Source of the DNA: CAZBAF01 sp964490245
Lineage (GTDB): Bacteria; Patescibacteriota; Saccharimonadia; Saccharimonadales; JACDBH01
NCBI GenBank assembly: GCA_964490245.1
Contig: CAZBAF010000005.1
Location: 1-64,000, forward strand
Direction: 5' to 3'
DNA: 64,000 nucleotides
Made by a program: the position numbers and the translations under genes. Shown here in pieces: positions 1 to 6,096 of the stretch. Each line of letters opens with the position of its first letter. The stretch's first letter is position 1. The notes below the pieces were generated by a model, which searched no databases, was not told the origin of the DNA, and worked only from the letters and a program-made list of their open reading frames with translations.

Positions 1-28
1 GCGAAGTGTCACTGGCACTTCTCACCCC
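1..28 (-). repeat. Partial E5-type structured element at the window edge
   Basis: Read on the minus strand this stretch holds a TGAGAA block, a short hairpin with a GTGCC arm and a TTCGC block. That is the same order of blocks as the opening hairpin of the elements found in the disrupted tRNA-Val, tRNA-Gly and tRNA-Gln copies further along. It is cut off by the window end, so the rest of the element and the tRNA it belongs to are not visible. Confidence 0.5.
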
Positions 29-65
29 TGGCCTCTTTCGGCCACGGTTTAGAATCTGTACCGTG

Positions 66-116
66 CATGAAAAAAGAACTTACCGCTTGGCAAATCCTTT
101 TTTCATGGTGCCGGTT
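66..116 (-). other. tRNA 3'-end fragment with terminator
   Basis: On the minus strand positions 116-106 read as an acceptor strand AACCGGC, a discriminator A and CCA. A terminator-like hairpin with A6/T6 flanks follows directly (105-66). This matches the tRNA-end-plus-terminator pattern after tRNA-Val and the other tRNAs of the window. No T-arm, anticodon arm or 5' half can be found between this fragment and the end of copB, so it is a displaced 3' fragment rather than a gene. It marks the distal boundary of the AT-rich csoR-copB segment. Confidence 0.45.
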
Positions 117-204
117 AGCTGGCATATTTCTAACCGCTTCTTCTGACAATGTCGATACTTATAAGCTATCTAATCTGGTTCAGCAATTCAATCTATCAGG
201 AGAT

Positions 205-2307
205 TTAATCAAGATTTAGTCTTCTTAGTAGCTGTGCGTTAGCCGCAACAATTATAGTTGATAGAGACATCAGTACTGCACCTATTGCCGGTGAGAGAAC
301 AAATCCCAAGCCAGCAGTAACGCCTGCCGCTAAAGGAATAGCCAGAGCATTGTAGCCAGTTGCCCAAACAAGATTTTGCACCATTTTGCGATATGCAGCC
401 TTGGACAGTACGACGATTTTAGATACACCTCTCGTATCGCTGCTCGCTAGTACGATTCCTGCCGACTCTATTGCAACATCTGTACCAGCTCCAATCGCAA
501 TACCTACATCAGCTTGCGTTAGCGCAGGGGCGTCATTCACACCATCGCCTACCATTGCTACCCGGCTTCCATCGGACTGTAGCTTGCTTACAACTTCTGC
601 TTTATTCTCAGGTAAGACTTCCGCAAAGCACTCTTCAATGCCAAGTTCTTTGGCTACCCACGCCGCAACCGCCTTAGAATCACCTGTCAATAATGCGACT
701 CTTTTGCCTGCGCTTTTAAGTAAAGAAACTGCTTCTTTAGATTCTTCCCGTATCACATCCGCCAGCATGATTGCGCCTAGTGCTTTCCCACCTTCAATCA
801 CATACACTACCGTTTTACCCTCTGCGCCCGCCGCCTTTGACTCATCTGCCAGATTTTTGGAAATATCTACTTTGAGTTCTTCGAGCATTTTAGGTCCGCC
901 AATATGAATAACTTTACCGTCGATATTTGCTTTGGCGCCACGTCCCGATAGTGCAGTAAAGTTTTTAGACCGGCTCACTTTTAACTTGCGTTCTTGTGCT
1001 GATTGCACGATTGCTCTCGCAATTGGATGCTCGGACTCCGATTCAACACTAGCGGCAAGAGCTAATAGCTTATCTTTGTCATAATCAGGCGCGGCAATAT
1101 CAACCACCCCTTGTTCTCCTTTTGTCAGTGTTCCTGTCTTATCGAATAAAACAACGTCGATGTTACGGGCTGCTTCAAGTGACATGCGTTGCCTGACTAA
1201 CAATCCGTTCCTGGCTGCTGTAGTAGTTGATATAGCGGTAACGAGAGGAATGGCCAAACCAAGCGCATGAGGACAAGCGATTATTAAAACAGTGACAACT
1301 CGTTGCAAAATAAACGAAGCTGATTCATCACTAAAAATCACCCAACCAACAGTTGTAACAATAGCAGCAGCGATAGCAATAAAAGTCAGATAAAATGCTG
1401 CTTTGTCGGCAAGAACCTGAGTCTTTGACTTGCTTGTTTGTGCGTCAGCAACCAGCTTCATAATTCCCGCAAGAGCTGTGTCGTCTCCCACTTTAGTAAC
1501 TTCAATCGTCAACGAGCCACTTCCGTTAATTGTTCCGGCAATTACAGGGTCTTTAATGCTTTTTTTAACAGGCATGGATTCGCCAGTAAGCATTGATTCA
1601 TTTATATCTGATTCGCCTTTAATTACTTCACCATCTATAGGCACGCTCGAACCAGGGCGCACTAGAACTCTATCGCCTACCTTCAACTCTGATACTGCTA
1701 TCTTTTCCGTACCTTTTGGGGTGATTTTTTCTGCTACATCAGGCAGCAACTTCGCTAGTTCCTTTAGCGCTCCTTGAGCATTACTAACTGACGCCATCTC
1801 AAGCCAATGACCGAGTAGCATAATGGTCACAAGCGTTGCCAGTTCCCACCAGAAATCCATACCCTCTACAAGGTTAAGAGATACGGCTAAGCTGTAGGTA
1901 AAGGCAACTGTTATTGCCATAGAAATAAGAGTCATCATTCCCGGCATGCGGGAAGCGATTTCCGCCTTAGCGCTTCTCAGAAAAACCATTCCTCCGTAGA
2001 AAAATATGAACGTACCCAAAATTGCTGGAACCCATTCACTTCCAGGAAATGTTGGCATTTGAAAATTAAGCCAATTCATTACCGTCTGTGAATATAGAAG
2101 AACAGGTATTGTTAAAACTAAGCTCAACCAGAATTTTGTCTTAAACATATTGGGGCTGTGTCCAGCGTGTTTATCATGGCCGTGGTTGTGCTCATGACTG
2201 TCAGGACTGTGCTTTTCTTTTTTCTCAAGTACCATGTGGCATTCTGGACATTTACCAGGCTTATCGGAGCTTACTTCGGGGTGCATTGGGCAAGTGTAGT
2301 GCTTCAT
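205..2307 (-). CDS. copB: P1B-type copper/silver-translocating ATPase (CopB type)
   Basis: A 700-residue heavy-metal P-type ATPase that should pump Cu or Ag ions out across the cytoplasmic membrane. The N-terminus has a short metal-binding domain with CPMHPEV and CPEC motifs (residues 6-23), then a His-rich linker (33-50). The transmembrane metal site is CPH (345-347) instead of CPC, the signature of the CopB (P1B-3) subclass. The phosphorylated aspartate is D389 in DKTGT, TGES lies near 241, and the SEHP and GDGVNDAP motifs follow. The start codon abuts the csoR stop (2308-2310), so the two are cotranscribed and probably coupled. Base composition is more AT-rich than the core genes, suggesting acquisition. 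Metal identity (Cu against Ag) is inferred from the subclass. Confidence 0.93.
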   Translation of the reverse strand: MKHYTCPMHPEVSSDKPGKCPECHMVLEKKEKHSPDSHEHNHGHDKHAGHSPNMFKTKFWLSLVLTIPVLLYSQTVMNWLNFQMPTFPGSEWVPAILGTFIFFYGGMVFLRSAKAEIASRMPGMMTLISMAITVAFTYSLAVSLNLVEGMDFWWELATLVTIMLLGHWLEMASVSNAQGALKELAKLLPDVAEKITPKGTEKIAVSELKVGDRVLVRPGSSVPIDGEVIKGESDINESMLTGESMPVKKSIKDPVIAGTINGSGSLTIEVTKVGDDTALAGIMKLVADAQTSKSKTQVLADKAAFYLTFIAIAAAIVTTVGWVIFSDESASFILQRVVTVLIIACPHALGLAIPLVTAISTTTAARNGLLVRQRMSLEAARNIDVVLFDKTGTLTKGEQGVVDIAAPDYDKDKLLALAASVESESEHPIARAIVQSAQERKLKVSRSKNFTALSGRGAKANIDGKVIHIGGPKMLEELKVDISKNLADESKAAGAEGKTVVYVIEGGKALGAIMLADVIREESKEAVSLLKSAGKRVALLTGDSKAVAAWVAKELGIEECFAEVLPENKAEVVSKLQSDGSRVAMVGDGVNDAPALTQADVGIAIGAGTDVAIESAGIVLASSDTRGVSKIVVLSKAAYRKMVQNLVWATGYNALAIPLAAGVTAGLGFVLSPAIGAVLMSLSTIIVAANAQLLRRLNLD

Positions 2308-2592
2308 CTACTTACCTCTCACATGAGTTAATTCATATAAACTCACCATTTCTTCTACGGCTTTTGCTTGCTTCTCGTCATCATTGGATGCCATATTCTG
2401 AGCAACATGTGTTTTTAAGTGATTTTCCACTACCAGTTTGTTCAATGAAGAGAGTGATTTTTGAATCGCCAAAGACTGCGTAATTATGTCCATGCAGTAC
2501 TCATCTTTTTCGATCATTTTCTCTAAGCCCTTCAACTGACCTTGAAGGATTTTCGAACGGTGTAGTGCTCTGCGTTTGATATCGTTAATCAT
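2308..2592 (-). CDS. csoR: CsoR/RcnR-family metal-sensing repressor
   Basis: A 94-residue all-helical DUF156 repressor, first gene of the operon with copB. Family members bind DNA when metal-free and release it when metal binds. The candidate ligands are C33, H58 and H62. Classical copper-sensing CsoR uses Cys-His-Cys, so the second cysteine is replaced by histidine, as in the nickel/cobalt sensor RcnR. The copper assignment therefore rests on the copB partner and on the palindrome at 2604-2622, just 12 bp before the start codon, which looks like a classic CsoR operator. Confidence 0.88.
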   Translation of the reverse strand: MINDIKRRALHRSKILQGQLKGLEKMIEKDEYCMDIITQSLAIQKSLSSLNKLVVENHLKTHVAQNMASNDDEKQAKAVEEMVSLYELTHVRGK

Positions 2593-2603
2593 ATGTCAAT
2601 CAT

Positions 2604-2622
2604 AATACCCCTAGGGGGTATT
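2604..2622 (-). promoter_or_regulatory. CsoR operator
   Basis: A perfect inverted repeat, AATACCCC-TAG-GGGGTATT, lies 12 bp upstream of csoR. It agrees with the G/C-tract palindromes known as CsoR operators in Firmicutes and Actinobacteria, and it supports autoregulation of csoR-copB. Confidence 0.85.
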
Positions 2623-2696
2623 GGTCAAGAGTTTTATCACTGTCCAAAAATTAGCCTTCTACCTCTTTACAGCTGGAAACCAAGATTGGGTATACG

Positions 2697-2765
2697 CAAA
2701 AAACGCCGAATTACTCGACGTTTTATAGAGGTCATGTTCTGATTGCAATTTGGTGCGAGTGACGG
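2697..2765 (-). other. Displaced tRNA-Gly 3' end and its terminator
   Basis: On the minus strand 2765-2751 reads as the last part of a tRNA-Gly (CACTCGC, A, CCA), differing from the intact gene by one base in the acceptor strand. The change would make a G-U pair with the displaced 5' fragment at 3142-3166. A hairpin with an 8-bp stem followed by a T run (2724-2697) closes it. The fragment lies about 145 bp past the intact tRNA-Gly. Confidence 0.6.
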
Positions 2766-2870
2766 GACAGGCCGGAAATTGTTCAGCTTTCTCGAAGCAA
2801 GCTTCTGCGAAAGCTTCCAATTATCAAACCCGCCCTTCGGGCAACCGGATTTGAGAGCACCAGAACCAGA
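2766..2870 (-). repeat. E3-type structured element after tRNA-Gly
   Basis: About 105 bp between the terminator of the intact tRNA-Gly and the displaced tRNA-Gly 3' end. It contains several short stem-loops: GCCC/GGGC around 2835, and an AGCTTTC/GAAAGCT stem enclosing a GAAGC-TTG-CTTC hairpin around 2789-2817. The same position and nested-hairpin design recurs after tRNA-Phe and tRNA-Val. No open frame with credible coding features crosses it. Confidence 0.5.
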
Positions 2871-2872
2871 CC

Positions 2873-2909
2873 AAGTAAAAAGCCGGTCTTATAGGACCGA
2901 CTCTTTACT
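2873..2909 (-). terminator. Terminator of tRNA-Gly
   Basis: A GC stem (GTCGGTCC/GGACCGGC class) inside A/T-rich outer arms follows the tRNA CCA immediately on the minus strand, with a T run on the 3' side. Confidence 0.75.
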
Positions 2910-2986
2910 TGGTGCGGGTGAAGAGACTCTAACTCTCGACCTCTTCCTTGGCAAGGAAGCGCTCTAAACAACTGAGCTACACCCGC
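2910..2986 (-). tRNA. tRNA-Gly (GCC)
   Basis: A complete cloverleaf: acceptor GCGGGTG/CACCCGC, D stem GCTC/GAGC, anticodon stem CTTCC/GGAAG with loop TTGCCAA (anticodon GCC), T stem GAGAG/CTCTT, discriminator A and an encoded CCA (2912-2910). The D loop has U instead of G at position 19 and the T loop has A instead of C at position 56, so the usual G19-C56 tertiary pair would be a U19-A56 pair. It lies within a broken second copy of the same tRNA (5' part at 3142-3166, 3' part at 2751-2765). Confidence 0.95.
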
Positions 2987-3021
2987 ATGTGTGATTTATA
3001 GTTTAGTAAAGTGCGTGCGTT

Positions 3022-3166
3022 TATGGAAGCCGCTTCCTTGGCCTGGCAAGGATAGATCACATTCTGCGATCCCCGAACTTCGCGACTGGCAACCAGTTGC
3101 CATCGGAAGATTCGTTTCCGAAATGCCACAGGCATTTCTCACTCTGAACAACTGAGCTACACCCGC
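3022..3166 (-). pseudogene. Displaced tRNA-Gly 5' half interrupted by an E5 element
   Basis: Positions 3166-3142 (minus) repeat the first 25 nt of tRNA-Gly with one or two changes, ending in the D stem. An 87-bp E5 element follows (3141-3055): TGAGAA plus an ATGCC/GGCAT hairpin, a GAATCTTC/GAAGTTC stem enclosing a TGGCAAC/GTTGCCA hairpin, and a closing GATCGC-AGAAT-GTGATC hairpin. After it comes a degenerate anticodon arm (3054-3022). It has its own strong promoter at 3182-3210, so it is probably transcribed. Confidence 0.7.
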
Positions 3167-3181
3167 GTAATTACCTGTAAG

Positions 3182-3210
3182 ATTATATGAAACAGGGGTT
3201 ATTTTTGCAA
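3182..3210 (-). promoter_or_regulatory. Promoter of the disrupted tRNA-Gly copy
   Basis: Minus strand: -35 TTGCAA (3210-3205), 17-bp spacer, perfect -10 TATAAT (3187-3182), about 15 nt before the displaced tRNA 5' end. Confidence 0.75.
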
Positions 3211-3281
3211 GTGCCTATGTTTTTATCCGGACAGGTTCCCTCTCAGACCGTAACTTCAGGCCGGGCTTGCATGTACTATTT

Positions 3282-3416
3282 TGGCTCCTCCCAGAATACT
3301 CCTGCGCGCCGAGAAACTATTTTCTCGGGCTTAGGATATAGCCGTTTGGCCGGAAAACTGACCGGCCAAGCCGTTATTGAACCGCCGACAGGCAGCGGTT
3401 CAGGTTGGCAATAACG
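3282..3416 (-). repeat. Second E3 element and tRNA-Phe 3' fragment
   Basis: Minus strand: an array of stem-loops (GAACCGC/GCGGTTC, TTGGCCGG/CCGGCCAA, CGAGAAA/TTTCTCG) ends in a GCGCAGGA block and then a 14-nt copy of the tRNA-Phe 3' end (3295-3282) that lacks the CCA. The AGCC-hairpin-GCGC arrangement is shared with the elements at trmD and typA. This is the second, more distal 3' copy at the tRNA-Phe locus. Confidence 0.5.
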
Positions 3417-3590
3417 ACCACGAAAAAACCCGCCACAGGGGCGGGTGCTTTCGTGGTGGCTCCTCCCAGACAGCGGTCTTTGACCTTCTCCAGCCAAAAG
3501 GGTCGAAAGCAAGCTTTCGCGTTCCTTTTGGCTTCCGCCGAACTGACCCGCCAATCGGCGGATCCCAGTTCGAGCCTGCAAAGATATCAG
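3417..3590 (-). repeat. First E3 element, tRNA-Phe 3' fragment and terminator
   Basis: Minus strand: after the terminator of the intact tRNA-Phe comes a structured stretch (CCGCC/GGCGG hairpin; AGCCAAAAGG/CCTTTTGGCT stem enclosing CGAAAGC-TTG-CTTTCG). A 17-nt exact copy of the tRNA-Phe T-stem/acceptor end with CCA follows (3470-3454), then a strong A/T-flanked GC-hairpin terminator (about 3457-3417). The tRNA-end-plus-terminator unit has been duplicated without the 5' part of the tRNA. Confidence 0.6.
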
Positions 3591-3592
3591 CC

Positions 3593-3627
3593 AAGTAAAA
3601 ACCCCACGCGCAGGTGGGGGTTTTACT
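3593..3627 (-). terminator. Terminator of tRNA-Phe
   Basis: AAACCCCCAC/GTGGGGTTTT-type hairpin immediately after the tRNA CCA on the minus strand. Confidence 0.8.
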
Positions 3628-3703
3628 TGGTGGCTCCTCCCAGACTCGAACTGGGGACACAAGGCTCTTCAGGCCTCTGCTCTACCAACTGAGCTAAAGA
3701 GCC
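3628..3703 (-). tRNA. tRNA-Phe (GAA)
   Basis: A complete tRNA: acceptor GGCTCTT/AGGAGCC, D stem GCTC/GAGC with GG in the loop, anticodon loop CTGAAGA (GAA), T stem CCCAG/CTGGG with loop TTCGAGT, discriminator A and encoded CCA (3630-3628). It has its own promoter upstream (3706-3735) and is nested between a displaced 5' fragment (3825-3859) and two displaced 3' fragments (3454-3470, 3282-3295). Confidence 0.96.
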
Positions 3704-3705
3704 GA

Positions 3706-3735
3706 ATTTAATCGATCTATGAAGTTGATTGTAAA
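3706..3735 (-). promoter_or_regulatory. Promoter of tRNA-Phe
   Basis: Minus strand: -35 TTTACA (3735-3730), 18-bp spacer, -10 TTAAAT (3711-3706), a few nt before the tRNA 5' end. Confidence 0.6.
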
Positions 3736-3859
3736 TGCCCTCGTCGCGCTAAAGGCTCTAACGCTCGGTGTTAATAAATTGTAACACCTCGCTACCTTGT
3801 CAAGCCGTAAAGGCTTGACCGGCGTCAGGCCATTACTCTACCAACTGAGCTAAAGAGCC
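3736..3859 (-). pseudogene. Displaced tRNA-Phe 5' half followed by an E5-like element
   Basis: Positions 3859-3825 (minus) repeat the first 35 nt of tRNA-Phe into the anticodon loop. The next ~90 bp hold a GTCAAGCC/GGCTTGAC hairpin with loop TTTAC and a GGTGTTA/TAACACC hairpin. The layout (5' tRNA part, two hairpins, then the intact tRNA) is the same as at tRNA-Gly and tRNA-Val, although the primary sequence is diverged. Confidence 0.65.
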
Positions 3860-3888
3860 GCAAATTACGGATTAGCACGACGCCGCTT

Positions 3889-3917
3889 ATTTTACTGCAG
3901 AACGGGGAATTTCTCAA
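3889..3917 (-). promoter_or_regulatory. Promoter of the disrupted tRNA-Phe copy
   Basis: Minus strand: -35 TTGAGA (3917-3912), 17-bp spacer, -10 TAAAAT (3894-3889). Confidence 0.65.
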
Positions 3918-3936
3918 GGTGACTTTATGGGTACGG

Positions 3937-4293
3937 CTAGGCCATCATGGCCAGGCTTTTTGACAGCTCGCTCAGATCTGCAATCTGCTTGTCTATGTCG
4001 ACAAACTTCATATCGGCTTCGCCCTGGGCTGCAGTAATGTCCCGTTCGAGCTGCTTGATCTCGTCATCCAGGCGACGCACCTGTGTGTCAAACTGTACTC
4101 GTTCGAGCTCGTTCTGGGTCCGGGCCTGCTGCTGGCGAATGATGTTCTGTTGCGATTTAAGTTCGTTTATTTGCTGCATCATCTCATTCTTGCGCGCATC
4201 TGTTTGCTCTTTGACTTGCTGACGCAGGAGCCTCAGATCATCGGTGGCGCGCAGAATATTGGTAGCGGCGGTCTGTAGGTGAACATTTGGCAT
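3937..4293 (-). CDS. Small coiled-coil protein of unknown function
   Basis: 118 residues, almost entirely charged and glutamine-rich heptads (residues 15-100), so a long coiled coil is expected; no membrane segment and no catalytic motif is visible. I do not recognise the family. An AAAGGA ribosome-binding site lies about 12 nt before the ATG. The gene has a strong promoter (4403-4432) whose first transcribed bases are shared with two other promoters in the window. A cytosolic scaffold or nucleoid role is possible but not shown. Confidence 0.7.
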   Translation of the reverse strand: MPNVHLQTAATNILRATDDLRLLRQQVKEQTDARKNEMMQQINELKSQQNIIRQQQARTQNELERVQFDTQVRRLDDEIKQLERDITAAQGEADMKFVDIDKQIADLSELSKSLAMMA

Positions 4294-4388
4294 GAGGATG
4301 ATCCTTTATTAATTAAGGCATCTTAAAGTATAAAAAGAGGAAGCGGTCAGTGTCTGTAAGAAAGATTACAGCGCATTGCACGAAAAAT

Positions 4389-4432
4389 GACCCTATCTTC
4401 TTATTATAGCACAGATTACGTATGTTTGTCAA
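4389..4432 (-). promoter_or_regulatory. Strong promoter with conserved start region
   Basis: Minus strand: -35 TTGACA (4432-4427), 18-bp spacer ending in TGC, -10 TATAAT (4408-4403), then AAGAAGATAGGGTC as the first transcribed bases (4402-4389). The same 14-nt block follows the promoters at 19817-19858 and 51666-51708. Confidence 0.85.
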
Positions 4433-4492
4433 GTCTCGGCTAAAATTCTTTGCTTATCTCTGTTGATATGATATTATTCTTTGGATAATTCC

Positions 4493-4667
4493 GGGTTGTT
4501 AGCTCAGTTGGCCCTGGTCTCTCGTTTACACCGAGAGGGTCGGGGTGAGAACTGCCAGTGGCTCCGCTGAAGAGCGGATCGCAAGGGAATCTTCCGATGC
4601 AAGCTGTGCTTGCAATCGCGAAGTTCCGGGCCCGCCGGAGGTGGGTCGAGTCCTGGACTCGAACCCC
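4493..4667 (+). pseudogene. Disrupted tRNA-Val copy with E5 element
   Basis: Positions 4493-4545 repeat tRNA-Val from its 5' end through the anticodon arm (with TAC kept) to the start of the T arm; part of the D stem is replaced. An E5 element follows (4546-4642): TGAGAACTGCC hairpin, GGAATCTTC/GAAGTTCC stem enclosing a TGCAAGC/GCTTGCA hairpin. A palindromic T-arm remnant (4643-4667) ends the copy. No acceptor 3' strand is present here; it reappears at 4915-4938, on the far side of the intact gene. Confidence 0.75.
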
Positions 4668-4691
4668 AATTAGTTTTACAATTACAAACAA

Positions 4692-4768
4692 GGGTTGTTA
4701 GCTCAGTTGGCTAGAGCATCTCGTTTACACCGAGAGGGTCGGGGGTTCGAGTCCCTCACAACCCACCA
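4692..4768 (+). tRNA. tRNA-Val (TAC)
   Basis: Acceptor GGGTTGT/ACAACCC, D stem GCTC/GAGC, anticodon stem TCTCG/CGAGA with loop TTTACAC (anticodon TAC), T stem GGGGG/CCCTC with loop TTCGAGT, discriminator A and encoded CCA (4766-4768). All canonical tertiary positions are present. It is nested between a disrupted copy (4493-4667) and a displaced 3' end (4915-4938). Confidence 0.96.
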
Positions 4769-4769
4769 T

Positions 4770-4801
4770 GAAAAAAGCCGTCACTTGTGACGGCTTTTTT
4801 C
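4770..4801 (+). terminator. Terminator of tRNA-Val
   Basis: AAAAAAGCCGTCAC-TTG-TGACGGCTTTTTT hairpin directly after the CCA, framed by CCATG/CATGG. Confidence 0.9.
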
Positions 4802-4804
4802 ATG

Positions 4805-4938
4805 GTATGATCCGGGGACTCGAACGGGAATGTCCAGTGGACATTCCCCGCCCTTGGCTTTTCGGCTGTGCTGAAAAGTTTCTGTAGCAAAAGTAAGTTT
4901 CTTTTGCGCAGGAAGGTCGAGTCCCTCACAACCCACCA
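4805..4938 (+). repeat. E3 element with displaced tRNA-Val 3' end
   Basis: After the tRNA-Val terminator come a perfect GGGAATGTCC-AGT-GGACATTCCC hairpin (around 4825-4847), further stems (TGGCTTTTC/GAAAAG, AGCAAAAG/CTTTTGC) and a GCGCAGGAA block. A near-exact copy of the tRNA-Val T-loop, T-stem and acceptor end with CCA follows (4915-4938). The copy has its own terminator (4940-4975). Confidence 0.65.
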
Positions 4939-4939
4939 A

Positions 4940-4975
4940 TACAAGAGACCCTGCTGCCAAGTAGGGTCTTTTGTA
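4940..4975 (+). terminator. Terminator of the displaced tRNA-Val end
   Basis: AGACCCT/AGGGTCT stem with a T run, unlike in sequence to the terminator of the intact tRNA-Val. The two terminators are therefore not a simple duplication. Confidence 0.75.
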
Positions 4976-5093
4976 CTGACGGATCATAATTCCGCCCGGC
5001 GGCAACCTGACAAAATGCCGGCAGGCACTATGAAAAAGCAAGCCACAAGTGCTATACTAAAACCATAAACTAACAGGGGAGAGAGACAGAATT

Positions 5094-5660
5094 ATGATGT
5101 GGTTACTTATTGTCGGCGGCGTTGTGTTGCTGCTGGTTATTATTTTTGCAGCAATGTACAACGGCCTGATCAGGCTGAATATTCGTGCCGACGAGGCCTG
5201 GAGTGACATAACCGTTCAGATGAAGCGCCGGCTTGACCTTATCCCAAACCTTATCGAAACAGTCAAGGGATACGCCAAGCACGAAAAGGGCGTGTTTGAA
5301 GAAGTTACCCAAGCCCGTACGGCGATTATGAATGCCCAGGGTCCTGCAGAAACGGGCCGGGCCGAGAACATGCTGGAAGGCGCACTAAAGAGCATTTTTG
5401 CAGTTGCCGAGGCATATCCTGATCTGAAGGCTGATGCCAACTTCCGTGATCTGCAAGCCGAGCTGGTTGATACTGAGAACAAAATCCAGGCCTCACGCCG
5501 GTTTTATAACGGTGTAGTACGCGACTTTAACACCAAGCGCCGGGTGTTCCCGACCAATATCTTTGCCAGCATGCTGGGCTTTAAAGCCGACCGCGAGTTC
5601 TTTGATGTTGAAGATGGCGAACGCGAAGAAGTCAATAAGCCGGTATCGGTCAAATTTTAA
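5094..5660 (+). CDS. lemA: LemA family protein
   Basis: 188 residues with one N-terminal membrane segment (residues 3-24, short outside part) and a long helical cytoplasmic domain carrying the family core (QMKRRLDLIPNLIETVKGY, residues 42-60; RRFYN near 137). LemA proteins are membrane-anchored helical-bundle proteins, often beside the HtpX protease as here; their exact function is unsettled. The start is ATG at 5094 (or 5097) behind GGGGAGAGAG. A mobile-looking gene sits between lemA and htpX. Confidence 0.9.
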   Translation: MMWLLIVGGVVLLLVIIFAAMYNGLIRLNIRADEAWSDITVQMKRRLDLIPNLIETVKGYAKHEKGVFEEVTQARTAIMNAQGPAETGRAENMLEGALKSIFAVAEAYPDLKADANFRDLQAELVDTENKIQASRRFYNGVVRDFNTKRRVFPTNIFASMLGFKADREFFDVEDGEREEVNKPVSVKF

Positions 5661-5678
5661 AAGTGTATTTTGTATAGC

Positions 5679-6072
5679 GTATTACGTATAGCGTATGACT
5701 AATCCAATTAACTCATTTACGCAGTTGAGGACATGGCAAAAAGCACGCGATTTTGCAGTTGCAGTCTATAAAACTACAGCTGAGTTTCCTGCATCAGGAA
5801 AGTACGGGATGTCATCACAGTTACGTCGCGCCACCGTTTCGGTTGCGGCAAACATAGCGGAAGGCTTCTCTCGTAACACCGCTAAAGAAAAGTTGAATTT
5901 TTATGGAATGAGCCTCGGTTCACTGACTGAAGTGCAGAGTCATCTATATATCGCACATGATCTTGGGTTTGTCAGCAAATCACAACTTGTGCTGCATATA
6001 GACGAGTCGGTAGCTATACAGAAGATGATCAATGGTTTAAAGAAAAGTGCGAAAGGGAGAGATACGTAATAC
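5679..6072. mobile_element. Small inverted-repeat element carrying a four-helix-bundle gene
   Basis: An 11-bp perfect inverted pair, GTATTACGTAT at 5679-5689 and ATACGTAATAC at 6062-6072, brackets the 124-aa four-helix-bundle gene. Degenerate TATAGCGTAT/TACGTA repeats extend outward on both sides (5672-5697, 6062-6106). The insertion splits the usual lemA-htpX neighbourhood. No transposase is present, so any movement would need a gene elsewhere. Confidence 0.5.
5695..6069 (+). CDS. Four-helix bundle protein (23S rRNA intervening-sequence type)
   Basis: 124 residues matching the S23/IVP four-helix-bundle family: an early LRTWQKARDFAVAVYK helix, the QLRRATVSVAANIAEGF core (residues 42-58) and a C-terminal helix. 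Family members were first found inside intervening sequences of 23S rRNA genes but occur widely as stand-alone genes of unknown role. The start ATG and the stop codon both lie within or next to the inverted repeats bracketing the gene, which supports a self-contained mobile unit. Confidence 0.85.
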   Translation: MTNPINSFTQLRTWQKARDFAVAVYKTTAEFPASGKYGMSSQLRRATVSVAANIAEGFSRNTAKEKLNFYGMSLGSLTEVQSHLYIAHDLGFVSKSQLVLHIDESVAIQKMINGLKKSAKGRDT

Positions 6073-6096
6073 GGTATACGTACTACGAGATACGTT

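Noticed and set aside
386..907. Plus-strand frame of 173 codons
   Set aside because: Lies wholly inside copB on the other strand; Ser/Thr/Pro-rich shadow with no ribosome-binding site.
3276..3692. Several overlapping frames in the tRNA-Phe region
   Set aside because: They cross tRNA-Phe, its terminators and repeated tRNA ends, so their apparent similarity comes from the repeats, not from coding.
3022..4945. Group I introns in the tRNA genes
   Set aside because: The interruptions are only ~90-130 bp, lack the conserved group I P7/P3 core sequences, and each intact tRNA lies next to, not around, them.
2697..4975. Assembly artefact from tangled strain variants
   Set aside because: Not fully excluded, but the same ordered architecture at four different tRNAs, with element-specific structured sequence and different terminators for each copy, is hard to produce by misassembly.
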